Below, in pieces: positions 22,780-34,299 of a DNA stretch of 64,000 bases. Position numbers and translations under genes: made by a program. Under the pieces are notes generated by a model, which saw nothing but the letters and a program-made list of their open reading frames with translations, was not told the origin of the DNA and did no database searches. The stretch lies in contig CM050000.1 of NCBI GenBank assembly GCA_016630955.3, forward strand, positions 248,001 through 312,000. Direction: 5' to 3'. Within the stretch, counting starts at the first letter, position 1. Each line of letters starts with the position of its first letter. Origin of the DNA: Didymella arachidicola (lineage: Eukaryota; Ascomycota; Dothideomycetes; Pleosporales; Didymellaceae).

Positions 22780-24892
22780 TTTTCTACCTTTGCTCCAGAA
22801 AAGCAGGAAATGATCCACCTGACCAGACAGCGGAGCAGCTATGCGCCTCCCTGCGTCGTAGATGAACAGCTCACGATCTATCCAATCCTCCCGGGTGGAG
22901 AGCACAGTCAGCCAGCCCTGCGCTGGTTAGGCGTGTGGTTTGACCGCAGACTCACCTTCCGACGGCATGTAGCTACGCGCACGGCAAAAGCTGCCAAGGT
23001 AGCCTATCACATTCGCAGCCTAGCTAGGACTACCTATGGACCCCCAGCCAGCTCCCTCCGCAAGGCCACTGTTGCCTGTGTGTACCCATCACTCCTGTAT
23101 GGAACTGAATGCTGGTACAGAGGCCGCACCAAAAAGCCACACACACTTAAACCAGGCAGGCCACAAGAGGTCAGCGCTTACATTGGGTGGCACATAGCTG
23201 CCATAGACAAAACACTAGCCATAGCGGCAAGAGGCATCCTACCAGCGTGGAGAACAACCCCTATAGCTGCACTCTTCCGAGACGCCGGACTGCTACCGGC
23301 AGCAGTGGCACTCGAGGAAGCCAGACTCAGATTTGCAACCCACCTGCGCACTACAGATGCAGACCACCCTCTCACTAGGCGCACAGCAGTACCTATCGTA
23401 AACAGGGGCGTAAAAACCGGACAACCCCAGCGAGTCAAGACGAAAGTCCAACAGATGGCATCTCTTCTACCAGAGACCCCCAGGACTACACTCTCAGCCC
23501 CTCACTACTCGACTGGCTGCCGAACAGACCCGACGCTTAGCCTAGACAAGAAGACTGCAGCTAAGGCTTTTAAAGAATGGTGGGCCCAGCTCTCACCACT
23601 AGAAGTCACTATCTTCTCAGATGGCTCTGAACAGTACACAAAGGAAGGAGAAAAGCGGGTTACCTACGGCTTTGCAGTGTATCAGAACGGAAAACAACTG
23701 CACACTGGACGCGAGTCACTCAACCCTACCTCGCACGTCTTCGACGCGGAAGTAGTAGGAGCATGGAGAGGCCTCCAGCATACCGTAAGGCAACCAGAGC
23801 TCCGCACCCGCCGAATCTGGCTGTGCATAGACAGCACCTCAGTGGTCTGGTGCCTCAGGGGCGACGCACCTCCTACCTCTCAATGGGCTTTCCTGGAGTG
23901 CCATGGCGCCATGGAGACACACGACGTCTCTATCAAATGGGCCCCTGGACACCTAGACATTGAGGGGAACGAGGCAGCAGACAGATTAGCCAACCTAGAA
24001 GCCCAGCACCCCTCACCCCCGACTGGAAAAGCCGCTCTGCCTACACTCTCAGGCATCAAGACGATAGCCCGCAAGACACTGCGACACACACAACAGACCT
24101 GGTGGTCTGACAAGAAGACTAAGCTCTCGAAATGGTACAAGAGCTGGGACTTGGACTATGCACCACGCAGCAGTCCAAGGGAACTAGACCTACCAAGGGC
24201 CACGTTAGCCAGGCTCCTCTCCATCCAATCTAGGCATGGGGACTTTGCCTGGTATCACCGAATGTACAATCACAAGGATGCAAACCTTAGCTGCTCATGC
24301 GGGCGCGACAAGACGCCAGAGCACCTCGTGCTCTGCCGCAAGACCCGCGGGAGCTTTAGCAGATGGCCGCTGCGACCACTAATACTACCATCCAGCCAGG
24401 CTGATGGCCTAGCGTACACTGCAGCACTAGTGAAGGAGCCAGAGGCCTTTGACGCCTTTGTCAAACTTACACAGTACTTCACCAAGATCTGCCCCCGCTA
24501 GCTCCTGCAGCCCTGCAACAGCAGCAAACACCTGCACCTAGTTCTGCTAGGTCCAGCACAATCGATGCAACACTCTTCACCCCTCCACCCCTCCACCCCT
24601 CCACCCCCTCCACTCACACGATGTCTCTTTCTCTCTCTCCTACGGCACATATATGCCTCAGAATGCAAGGAAATTACCCTAATATACATACATCGCTTAG
24701 CCTCCCCAACTGGACGGGGAGCTGTAGTTCTGAAATGGTAACAATACCCGCGCAGGCAGGAAATGCTTTCTAAGGTAGTGTATCAGCACTGTAATTCCAT
24801 AGCTTAGCACGTCGTACATGCCCTTCGGGAGGCGAGATGATGGACTTATTCCACATCAACTAGACGAAAAATGAATACCAACCAACCAACCA
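22780..24892 (+). mobile_element. 5'-truncated LINE (non-LTR retrotransposon), copy 1
   Basis: The element starts inside the reverse transcriptase region, contains the open frame 22810-24501, then a roughly 390-bp 3' UTR and a tail of CAAC-type repeats instead of poly(A). The 3' UTR has a CCACCCCT-type repeat (about 24580-24614) and a block beginning CAACTGGACGGGGAGC that recurs near 25540 and, inverted, near 63240. It is flanked by ATCATCATTT direct repeats. 5' truncation with flanking duplications is the signature of target-primed reverse transcription. The intact frame and high GC content suggest a recent insertion not touched by RIP. Confidence 0.88.
22810..24501 (+). CDS. LINE ORF2 C-terminal part: RT thumb, RNase H and CCHC knuckle
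   Basis: Surviving C-terminal 563 codons of a retrotransposon polyprotein; the frame stays open upstream to the truncation point, so the ATG is not a true start. Residues 1-110 match the end of reverse transcriptase and the following thumb region (LRWLGVWFD, YPSLLYGTECWY). An RNase H domain spans about 265-400 with D271, E314, D341 and D391, plus H381 in WAPGHLDIEGNEAADRL. Near the C-terminus a CSCGRDKTPEHLVLC segment is the CCHC-type motif common in this group. RNase H plus this motif resembles fungal Tad-type LINEs. Catalytic RT and endonuclease are missing, so it cannot act alone. Confidence 0.9.
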   Translation: MIHLTRQRSSYAPPCVVDEQLTIYPILPGGEHSQPALRWLGVWFDRRLTFRRHVATRTAKAAKVAYHIRSLARTTYGPPASSLRKATVACVYPSLLYGTECWYRGRTKKPHTLKPGRPQEVSAYIGWHIAAIDKTLAIAARGILPAWRTTPIAALFRDAGLLPAAVALEEARLRFATHLRTTDADHPLTRRTAVPIVNRGVKTGQPQRVKTKVQQMASLLPETPRTTLSAPHYSTGCRTDPTLSLDKKTAAKAFKEWWAQLSPLEVTIFSDGSEQYTKEGEKRVTYGFAVYQNGKQLHTGRESLNPTSHVFDAEVVGAWRGLQHTVRQPELRTRRIWLCIDSTSVVWCLRGDAPPTSQWAFLECHGAMETHDVSIKWAPGHLDIEGNEAADRLANLEAQHPSPPTGKAALPTLSGIKTIARKTLRHTQQTWWSDKKTKLSKWYKSWDLDYAPRSSPRELDLPRATLARLLSIQSRHGDFAWYHRMYNHKDANLSCSCGRDKTPEHLVLCRKTRGSFSRWPLRPLILPSSQADGLAYTAALVKEPEAFDAFVKLTQYFTKICPR

Positions 24893-24906
24893 ATCATCAT
24901 TTCTAG
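24893..24906. repeat. target-site duplication, middle copy
   Basis: ATCATCATTTCTAG, identical over 14 bp to 25739-25752. It separates the two tandem retroelements. Confidence 0.75.
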
Positions 24907-25738
24907 CCCGAACATCAACTTTTCCAGGTCAGCGAAAGGTCGATTTCCATCGATTTTTCGTCCAAACACGACTTAAATGCCTTCGTAAATCTGTTTCCCA
25001 ACGTCCTGTCTCCGCTGCAGGCGTTGTGGCCGGCGCGCTGCCCTGTTTTGTCTTTCAGCTCTTCGCTGAGCTGAAATCTTTTCAAAATGGCCCGTGCGCC
25101 ACTCAGTTTTACACGTTCGGTCGAAGGCCACAACCACCGTTAAGACAAGGAGACAGCTTTGCCACTCCCTGTTCTTACAAGATATGGGCACCTGCCAGGC
25201 CTAAACACAAAGGCTCTCCATGCGAAGAGCCACGGCACGATTCGACAGAGCACCGGCTCTCAACACGCAAACAAGGCAGCCAGCATGGCCTTACATTCCA
25301 CGACTTCTAAGAGATAAAGAAGAAGGATGGCCTGGCTCTGCCTTCCTACTACACCTATCTCCTTCGACGCAGGCATGGCCAAGCCTAGTACAAAGGCTCT
25401 CCTCGCGCAGAGCCACGGCCTTGATTCGACAGAGCACCGGCTCTCCACACCCACCCTCTCTTCCCTTCTCTCTCTTACGGCACTTCACTGCCTTTGAACA
25501 CACACAAGGGATCCTCCCTAATGTACACAAACTGCTCAGTCTCCCCAACTGGACGGGGAGCTGTAGTTCTGACATGGTAGCAATACCCGCGTAGGCAAGA
25601 AATGCTTTCTAAGGTAGTGTGTTAGCACAGTAATTCCATAGCTTAGCACGTCGTATATGCCCTTCGGGAGGCGAGATGATGGATTTAATCCTCATCAACT
25701 AGACGTAAAATGAATACCAACCAACTACCAACCAACCA
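24907..25738 (+). mobile_element. short non-autonomous retroelement sharing the LINE 3' tail, copy 2
   Basis: About 830 bp bounded by perfect 14-bp ATCATCATTTCTAG repeats. The right ~220-300 bp match the 3' UTR and CAAC-type tail of LINE copy 1, with substitutions. The left ~530 bp do not match copy 1 and include a short ATGGCCCGTGCGCCACTC frame that soon stops. This may be an internally deleted LINE keeping a 5' leader and 3' tail, or a parasitic element using the LINE tail for mobilisation. No convincing pol III A/B boxes were seen. Confidence 0.65.
25208..25444. repeat. tandem repeat with internal hairpins inside copy 2
   Basis: A block of about 53 bp starting CAAAGGCTCTCC occurs at 25208-25260 and again at 25391-25444, offset about 183 bp. 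Both copies contain a short inverted repeat, GGCTCT ... AGAGCC, and end in GACAGAGCACCGGCTCT. Confidence 0.75.
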
Positions 25739-25752
25739 ATCATCATTTCTAG
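25739..25752. repeat. target-site duplication, right copy
   Basis: ATCATCATTTCTAG, the third copy of the target sequence, marking return to host DNA. Confidence 0.75.
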
Positions 25753-25950
25753 TGGGCAAAGCCTGGATTGCGGACGACAGGACGTACAAACATCTTACGG
25801 ATGTTACTCATAGACTAAACTAAAGATACATCATGCGCCATACAGGAAGCATTGACACGATACCGCTATGAAACCACAGACCCACCGTGGCCACTTTGAG
25901 GCTGACAGCCAAGTCGACGATCAATCGGACGGCTCACAAGCACCGCTCTT

Positions 25951-27825
25951 TCAATGCGACATGGAAGGATGGCCTGTCTTCTTCTTCATGGCGAATTTTC
26001 CGGTGAACGCTCTAATCCTCTTGCCATACAAGAAGACTGGGATACCCAACAAGCCAAACAGCGCGGTCAGACCGGCGTATGCCCCGAAGGCACCAGCATA
26101 TCCGTCCGTCTCGATAAATTTTGCCACGCCATATGAAGTACCAAAGCTTACAAAGCCTCGCAGGGCAGTGATGACGACAAGAATTGGACCAGCGCGTGCC
26201 GGATACGAATCCAATAGATACGTGATCGCCGCAATATTCGCACCGACGAAAGCAAAGTAGTACCCTGCGTTGGCAAATACGTAGACAAACCAGTGGTACT
26301 TGTCAGGGTTCTGTGCGGCAAAACCGTAAAGCGTAGCAGCAAGACATCCGACGAGCAGAGGAATCCAGAGCAACAGAAGACGGTTCTCGGGCTCGTGAAC
26401 ACCACCATTGCGCCGGGCACGCCACTTGATGATGGCATCACTACCATTACCGAGAATTGGAAGTGCAACAAAAGCAACAACGATTTGGCCGGCGTTCACG
26501 TACGAGACGGAGCTGTCCGACCAATTGTACGGAGGTGCATGTACGATGTTGCCGTATGTGGTTCCGATGGCAATGTTGACACCAATAGTCAGACCGTTGA
26601 TGCAGAAAGCCCATAAAACGTTTGGAAACAGCATTACCTGGAACGTGTTGATGAAGCCGTAGACACCCTCCATCCAGTCTGGCTTGTCCACAAAGAGCCG
26701 CATGTCCGACCACACCGTCCTGGGGAGGAATCTGGTGGTGTCCAGTGCGGGTCTCTCAGAGAGCCTTACAGGCCGGGCCTCGGTCCCCCTCGAGGTTTCA
26801 TCAAGCTCGCCGCCCTCCTCGGCTGAGAATTGACCGTAAGCAGCCAGGGAGCGGTCGTACCTGCTCTCAGGAACCCAGACCACGCTTGCAACGAATGTTG
26901 CTGCGCAAAGCCCTACCAAACAGTCAGACATGCAAACAAGATGCGAGAGACATACTTACCTGCACCGAGGTTGTACCAATTGGCTGGGCCAATGCCTGCG
27001 GCAATAGGAGAAGCGGCGATCACAAACACAGCGGCCAGCACTGTCTGGGTGGCAGACTGCCACATCAGAAAGGTGCTGCGCTCATGCATGAAGTGAACCT
27101 CCTGAGTGCTCGTCAGTCGTTGCAAATTTCATGATAGCTACTGAGCAACTTGCCTGAATCATCATAGGCACGAGCGCCTCGCTCTGACCAGCGGCGAACC
27201 CAAGGAACATCCTAGCACCAAGGTGCTGGTTGTAGTTCTTCGCGTAAGCAGTCCATACTGCAGAAGCAACAAGGATCAGCAGCGAGAGAAGATAGACGGG
27301 TCGCCTTCCCACCGCAAGCGCAAGAGGCATGCAGACCAGATTGCCGATACCCATGAACATCGAAGGATACGTCATCAAAGCAGTGATGTCGGCTAGCAAT
27401 TTTCAGTCAAAGCGCACATTGCTCGGCTAGATCTGCACATACCATAAGTAGCACCAGCCGCAGCGTATGTGGGAATGTAGAAGACGAGGAGACCACCAAA
27501 GCCAGAGACCAGCGCAAGGCCCAAAGCCGAGAAGATCGAGAGAAGCATGACGAACACGATCTTGCGAAACCTCGACAAGTTCAACGGATCTAACACCCAG
27601 GGTTAGCACGTTCCGCCGCCAGCGATGTGTGGCAAGCATATTACCTCGAGGATCTGCGCTGGGGCTTGGGATCAGGAAGATTTCGTTGAGATCTGTCACC
27701 GTAACGGTACCCATCGCCCCAGACTCCTGGACAGGCTTCACGATGCCCGTCTCGCTGTCTAGAGCGATCTCATACCGTTCAACTTTGGTCTCCATGGCCT
27801 TAGAGTTCTTGGTTTCGTCGAGCAT
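25951..27825 (-). CDS. MFS transporter, allantoate/DAL5-type or multidrug-like (five exons)
   Basis: Twelve-helix major facilitator of the plasma membrane. The join is complement(25951..26912, 26960..27101, 27154..27392, 27443..27589, 27645..27825), giving 556 residues. An acidic N-terminal cytoplasmic segment of about 70 residues precedes helix 1 (RKIVFVMLLSIFSALGL). A GRRPVYLLS loop follows helix 3, a long central loop with WVPESRYDRSL separates the halves, and the last helices precede a basic tail (GKFAMKKKTG). The overall pattern resembles fungal DHA1-type or HOL1-like permeases; substrate is not predictable. The third intron (27102-27153) begins GCAAGT, a GC-AG intron required to keep frame between PMMIQ and EVHFMHE. 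The gene ends 198 bp from the copy 2 retroelement. An upstream in-frame non-ATG extension was ignored. Confidence 0.88.
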
Positions 27826-28622
27826 CTTCGACGCTGGTGGAATTGATGTTCTGAGACACAAGGAAGGCGTTGGGAAGAATGTAAACCCGCTCGTCCAGAC
27901 CTGGAAGAGCACTGGAGAGTGAGTATCAGCGTTGAGATAATATTGATGATCTGCGCAAGAGGTAGTTATATGTCGAGATGGCCTTCAGCTCCTCTTCTGC
28001 GACGTTTCCTGCTGGCTACGCGGCACTTCTCCGTGTTGTCTAGCATCACCAGGTTCCCACCTTAGCCGACAGATTGTTGGCGTTATCTGGGCCTTGCCTT
28101 GGTAGTCAATGCCAACTCCACATCCCGCTTGTACTGGACTCCACTTCACGCGCGTTGCAAAGCACTTGGATCGTCCGGAGAAACATCTGAGGCAATAACA
28201 TGTCTGTGGGGAAATCCGGGGTAGCGCGGTTCTCGGAAGAGTGGACTAGTGCCGGAAGCAGTGGGGCGTGTCCAATCACTCCTCTTGCGTTCAGAACCCG
28301 TCCCTCGGTAAGCAGCATCCGCCTTCGCTCAGATGCCGATATCGTTGGAAATCGTCGTGAGTTATGCATACGATTATAGACGGCTGGAGGCCCTGGACTT
28401 GTGAACGGATCTCGGCTACTCAGGTGCACAGCATTGAGTGGCGTCCACTATCCGTCAGCGAAAAGCCGTATTCGGGCCTGTGTCATCACTTCTGAGCACT
28501 TTGTATGTGTGAATTACCACACGGTCAACATATCAGAGGTGAATTCAAACGCTGGACACCCGCGGACAGTGACAGTTCTGTACATGCAACCTTGGAATGG
28601 TATGATTCAGACCTAACTGCGA
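27826..28622. other. intergenic
   Basis: About 800 bp between the MFS transporter start and the 3' end of the CocE-type hydrolase gene. Nothing recognised. Confidence 0.45.
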
Positions 28623-30469
28623 CTACAATGGAACGAAAGGTAGGATAACCCTGCTGGGAGTCTCCGATCCAACATGGATCCTGTGCTCGCCCTTATTCCT
28701 CTCGTGTTCTGGGCGTGGTGTCGAGAACGTCGTGTAATCCGCATGAATGGCAGGGAACGCACCAGAGACTTGGACACTGATAGACTCACCCTCGTCGAAA
28801 TCCACTCCCATCGACCAAATACCAATCTCTAGCTTTATGATTTCACCGGGAGTTATCTTCTCTTCCTTTTCATGGGGATGGAATGGGAATTGTTCGTGAA
28901 TACTGCGCGCTGGGTCGAGCGCCCGGTGGCTGGCTCGCAACACACCGACACTGCCCAGGTGCAAATTTAGACTAGCGCGCTCCTTCTCCGGGATGTCTTC
29001 AATACTCTTGTACTCCTGAGGAATGGCAGAGAACGGAAAGCAGAGATGCATGAGTAGTTTGCCGTTTTGATCACGTTTTCGGAGAATGACGAATACATTC
29101 ATGTCATCGTGCGACGGCGCCGACATGTACAGAACCGCCTTCGGCAGACCGATCAGCCTTGACTTCTGCGTAAACTTGTACGTGAATTCTGCGATAGAGT
29201 TCGAGTCTTCTGAATTGTAGCTGATAATCTCCGATGCCGAGGGTGTTTGTTCGGATAAGCCCGAGCTGGATAGATAGAACGGCTTGTATTGCGTCTCTGG
29301 AATGGGGAAGTCCGAGAACTCGATATTGTCGATGGCTTCACGGTCGCCAAACTGGAGTGCCGACCAGCGTACCTTCGACTTCTTCTCCCAATCATTATCT
29401 ACATCGCGAAGGTACTTCTCAAAATAGCTGTGTAGCTCCTTGTCCGCGTGAGGGTCGCAGTACAATTCAAACCATTCCTGGTGCGAACTCCAGCGAATCC
29501 ATTTCTTGTTGTGAGGGACCTCGAGCCATCCTCTGATCGCGCCCATGGTATGTATGCTGGAGAAGTCGCTTCCAGTGATGAAAACAGGAACTTGGATCTT
29601 GGTCATGTCTGGCCGCTTGTCCGCCCAGAAAGCGTTCGAAACCGGCGATCGACGGTACATCTCTGCCATGTCTTCAATGCCGCCGCCGGAATTGTTCGTC
29701 TTGATGATGAAGTGGGTGATGAGGTCGAAGTTGGACATGCTGAATACACCGCCTCGACAGAATTGCTCACGGTATATGTCGCCGGATCCTTCCCATGGTG
29801 CGATAGCGGCGAGATGCGGAGGACGAAGCGATGCAACATGCCACTGGATGATAGCAAGTGCGCTGTTACCGGCCATGCCTACTTTTCCGTTGCTCCATGG
29901 CATTGCTGCAATTGCTTCGATTACGTCATAACAATCTTCCGCGTCTTGAGATCCCATGAGCTTGCAAGGTCAGCAATTTGTACGTGCCTTCTCGTACGGA
30001 AGGACAAACTTACGGGGATGGATCCATCACTGTTTCCAGTTCCGCGAGAATCGACAGAGATGATTGCATAGCCACGCGGACACCACACTACCGGGTCAAG
30101 TCCTTCAAACTTCTCCAACCCACTAAGGTTGTCGTTGGAGACGCAGCAGTTCCAGATACAGATGGGAAGCATGTGTAGAGCGGAGTACTTCTTGCCATAA
30201 CATGACCAACTGATCACTGCAGGCAGCTTCTCATCTTCTGGTACATCAGCGGGCCTGTAAACATCGACATACAGACGGCAGCCATCTCTGACCACAATCT
30301 CGACATCGTGATCGATTCGGATGTCTGATGCCAGAGGGCGAGCATTGTAGGGTTTCGCGCCTTTCTTCAAGACTTCAGTCTTGCCAGGTGTGAAACCCTG
30401 GTAGTTGTTTACGCCCACCTCAGGCTTTGAGATGGGCTTGTAAGCCACTTGGGGCATGGAGACAGGCAT
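28623..30469 (-). CDS. CocE/NonD-family serine hydrolase (two exons)
   Basis: Alpha/beta-hydrolase related to cocaine esterase and X-Pro dipeptidyl-peptidases (S15), acting on esters or amides. The join is complement(28623..29960, 30014..30469), giving 597 residues. The N-terminal part carries DVEIVVRDGCRLYVDVYRP and GYAIISVDSRGTGNSDG, both typical of the family. The probable nucleophile is S185 in MAGNSALAIIQ. The C-terminal ~250 residues form the jelly-roll domain typical of the family (AVLYMSAPSHDDMNVFVILRKRD). No signal peptide is visible, so it is probably cytosolic. Fungal relatives are often near metabolic clusters, and substrate is unknown. The 53-nt intron separates SIP from LMGSQDAEDCYD. 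Confidence 0.92.
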
Positions 30470-33284
30470 CTTGGTGTCTGATGTCGAACGGTATGAAGCG
30501 GCTTCAGACAGGCGACGATGCTATAGTGAGGTTGGAGAAAAGAGATCGTGATGATGAGCAACCTCAGAAGAAGGTTGTGACGACTACTTGAGCAACAAAC
30601 AAATTTACATCCAACGCGACGCGTCGAGCACTCGGTGCTCTCTACCCCACCGCCCACTTTCCGGGCCCCCGCCGCCCACTTCAATCCTACAAATCGAGAC
30701 GCGGGGTACATCGCCCACATTCAACAACAGCGGCAGTAGTGCACCGACATTCTGATTGTTGTTTCGATTGCAAAAATGTTCAAAGCTACAATTCCGGGTC
30801 CCATAGACAATATCATTTGCGCAGGGCAGAGTGGACTTCCAGCCACAGTCGGACCGCACACTGCCCAGGTGGTTTTGCCAAGCCGAAGTCTTCCCTGTTT
30901 GCGCATGCGACACGAAAACGCGCTGTCTCGCCCGTGCGCGACGGATACAAAGAGGCAAAGCAGATTGAGCGGCTTTACTCTTCTAGCCAGGAGCTTGACT
31001 CCCGAGGTCGAATGACGAGCTGTGATGGATATAACAACACCGTTGGGTGCGCTTTTAGGGTGGTATCTACTTCGCGCAGTATATCACACATTAAACGTGC
31101 CTGTCACGTGCAGACATACCAAGTCAGAACTTTGACTGATGTATTTAAAGGGAAACATGCACAGAAACCAAGCTCCTTGAGACTTCCAGCACGCTCCGGG
31201 ATACCAATGAGTATCTCATCCATTCGACAGTAAAGATATGACTGAGTCTCGGCAGGAAGACCTAAAATGGAGCTACTAGCCATGCTGCGATTGTTCCCTT
31301 CACAGAACAGTACGCAGTGGGTGCAGAAACGGCTAGATTTCCAGCTCAACAGCGACCAGATGAACATGAGGACAAGCCATCAGAGGGGAGCCGAGTTTGG
31401 AAGCATCTTCAGATTCAACGAGGTGGATATGGTATGCACTCGAAAGTCCGACCTGGGATCTGGATGATTTGGTGTTTTGGCAGATATCAGCCCTCTCCAG
31501 CCCATTGGAAACCAGCGATACCAAAAGGGAATTTCATACAGACCATGGTATCTGCTGTTCTCAGAGCCACCGCACCCATCACGCTCAGTGTTGCGCATGA
31601 CACTCTATCACTATTTAGGATTGGGTCTGGACTTCCGGTGACATTCGAGGCGACGGAAGTCATTTGTAAAGAGTAGGAATGGTCTCCATGGGCGATGGCG
31701 GCGCTCGGTGCTCCATCAGAACCACTACGCGTCGATTGTAAACAACTGAAGCCGAACATAGCAGCCAATTCAAACAAGTTCCGACCCTCTTTATCATTAC
31801 CCGCTTGTCGAATGTTTTCTCGCTCCAGCGACTGTATTTTTCATGGGTACAAGCACACTCAAGGCGCAACGACGAAAGTGTCTGTCGGGCAAAGCAATAA
31901 CGAGCGATGGAACATCCTAGATTTGGGGTCTTCAGGGAGCTTTTTTTTTTTTAGAATTTTTTAGTATTTATCGTTCATACTTGTGCCTTTTGTGAAGCCC
32001 AGCATCTGTGATCGACAAGTAGCATGACGACATGTTCACTGCTGTTTGTCTACATGTACAGTGCAAGTTGCGTGTCTAGCTGCTCTTAATCGAACAGCGA
32101 AGAACAGCTTTGTGGAGACGTTCGGCTCGATATGAGAAAAGTACAGACTACAGTCGAGAGAATAATATATAGATGGGCAACTGATCGTGCAGCAATTATT
32201 CACATCATTTTGCCTCCATCTTCACTCCACTGCTGCACCCGCACATGCTTCCAACACCACCTCACACTAGCAGACGCTCATGCTGCACATTTCTGGTTAA
32301 AGTTTTTGGCGAGCACAACGCCTGCAGTGCGGCTTTTGTTGAGACCGCGATATCTAGCCACTTCGCGAAGTTCATGGCAAGTCGCAGCCTGTAGAACCGC
32401 CTATCACTCTCACACTGATGTACATTTGCGCAATATGGTCGCCCACGCGATGACTTCCATTGCTATTCTATCTCACTTCGCACGATTTGTGCGATGCGAA
32501 GCGGAAGCCAAACAATGGAGATAGTGGCGCATACTTCGTACCGGATGCAGTTATTGAGAGGACTCTCTCCATGTCGTAACGAACTTCAAAATAAGGGATT
32601 GACAGGATTACATCCCGCAACAGCGTGCAGCAGTATCGCTTGAACTAATTGCACAGCTTAAGCCAACGGAAAGTCGATCCACATGCTCTTCTCCGACAAA
32701 GCATGAGAGAGCCGCTGCAGAAGATCGCATTCGGTCCTCTGATGAGGACGAAGGCGTGCGATATCCTCTGTGCTTCGCCGTGTTGTGCAGCGATAAAGGA
32801 ATTGCGATGTGTAGCAGACAGAACGCCCTGGCTTTACAGAAGGTGGGGACTAATGTCGTTATTGAGAGTCAAGCGGAAAGGGTTTATCAAAGCCGTCTAC
32901 GCCTAGTACATCGCAGGATTGTGGCAGCAAAGTAGTCAGACCTGTTGCTCGCTGACCTTAATTACGAATGGGAACAGTCTCGAAGTCTTACTGATTTTCA
33001 GATTGCCGTGTCTGTATGATTTATTCGCCCTCGATGCACTCAAACTCGCTGCAATCAATGTACAGTTTCTAAATTCAAACATGTGCGTCTCTCACCTTGT
33101 TGAACTTGTGGCTCACCTGATCGACTTGCGGTGCGTGCTATCTTGCTTACATCGACACACACCAGGACATACCGCCTCAGGAGCTAAGCAAACGTCGGCA
33201 CGCAGGATCGTAGAAGGGTGCTCAAATATCCTAGCAACGACTGCAGATCCACTCGGTATTGAGGATGCACACCTTCCCAAGGTC
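30470..33284. other. gene-poor stretch, no gene recognised
   Basis: The first part contains the upstream region of the CocE-type hydrolase. Open frames stay below about 165 codons and look random in both strands. A run of about 11 T lies near 31942. No RNA gene or family domain was recognised. Confidence 0.45.
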
Positions 33285-33959
33285 TCAGCTGTCCTCCCTC
33301 AAGCCATCATCGCCCATCTTACCTTTCTTGATGCTATAACCGCCGACGGCAGCGAAGTACCGAACTCCTTCGTGTGCCTTCCAGCACCCCACGCGCGTCG
33401 TAATCTTCGCGCCGCCAATAGCACGAGAGGCGAGATAGCCGTTGACAGTCTCTGAATCCTCCGGCCAAATTTTGGCGATACCAAGAGGCCGATCTTCCCT
33501 TTCTGGTCTCTGGGGGTCGGCGAGCATACGGCGAATGTCGTTCTCGTTCAGCACGCCTCACTTCTCTTGTCGTGGATATCGTGATGCCCGTTGGAACATC
33601 GGCTCCTTGGCCTCAGTCGCCACGGAAAGTCACTCGTCCCCATGTATTGTGGAAGAATCCTCCGGCCGGAGTTTTCATACATCCGCTCCGTCGCTTCCTG
33701 TACAGGTCGATGCTCTGCTCGTTCCAGCTCTTGCGGGACTCACCAGCAGCGCCCACGAGACCAGCATGATTCCATCGCTCCAAACCTTCATCCTTGGTCG
33801 CGTAGCATCTGCAGATCGCAGGCGGCCGTCCAATCCCGTCTCCGCTCGCAGCACTCCTTTCTCACTCGATGCCCATTGCAGGATTTCCTGAGCCCGCGCA
33901 TCACGGACATGCTTCTCGATCCATCTCCTCGCTTCCTCAAACGGCACGTCCAGAATCAA
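33285..33959 (-). pseudogene. possible relict coding region, unclassified
   Basis: Two minus-strand open frames look more protein-like than their surroundings. 33675-33959 begins ILDVPFEEARRWIEKHV, and 33285-33554 begins LNENDIRRMLADPQRPE and contains VNGYLASRAIGGAKI. They are in different frames, separated by about 120 bp with stops, and a GTGAGT that could be a donor lies near the end of the first. The upstream frame at 33964-34299 may belong to the same relic. An acetyltransferase-like origin was considered for the first segment but cannot be supported. It could be a decayed gene or chance open frames in GC-rich DNA. Confidence 0.2.
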
Positions 33960-34299
33960 TTCGTTATCGGTCTACCAGAACAGGTATCCAGCTCTGAGCA
34001 GCATGCACAAAGCGGGCGTCATGCCACGCGCACATGGCACGATTTCCACGCGGCGAGACCGAAACGACATGACCAGTGTCTACAAACGGTCGCTTCGCTT
34101 CGCTTAGGGCGCTCGTACGACACCTCTTCGGCTCAAAATGCGGCAATAGGAGCGCGTTCGGGGCGCCGCGCACTCGCCCAAACATATTTTCAGTGCCGAA
34201 CAAGGCTTCGTGGCCGCCAGAAGAGTCTGTAGGTGGGCTGATCGACGGCCGTGGGAGTCGTGAGTGGCGGACAGAGGCCGTGTATGCACGACTCTGCAC

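Noticed and set aside
24907..25310. Pol III-type SINE promoter in copy 2
   Set aside because: Words such as GATTCGACAG resemble a B box only weakly and no A box lies at the right distance.
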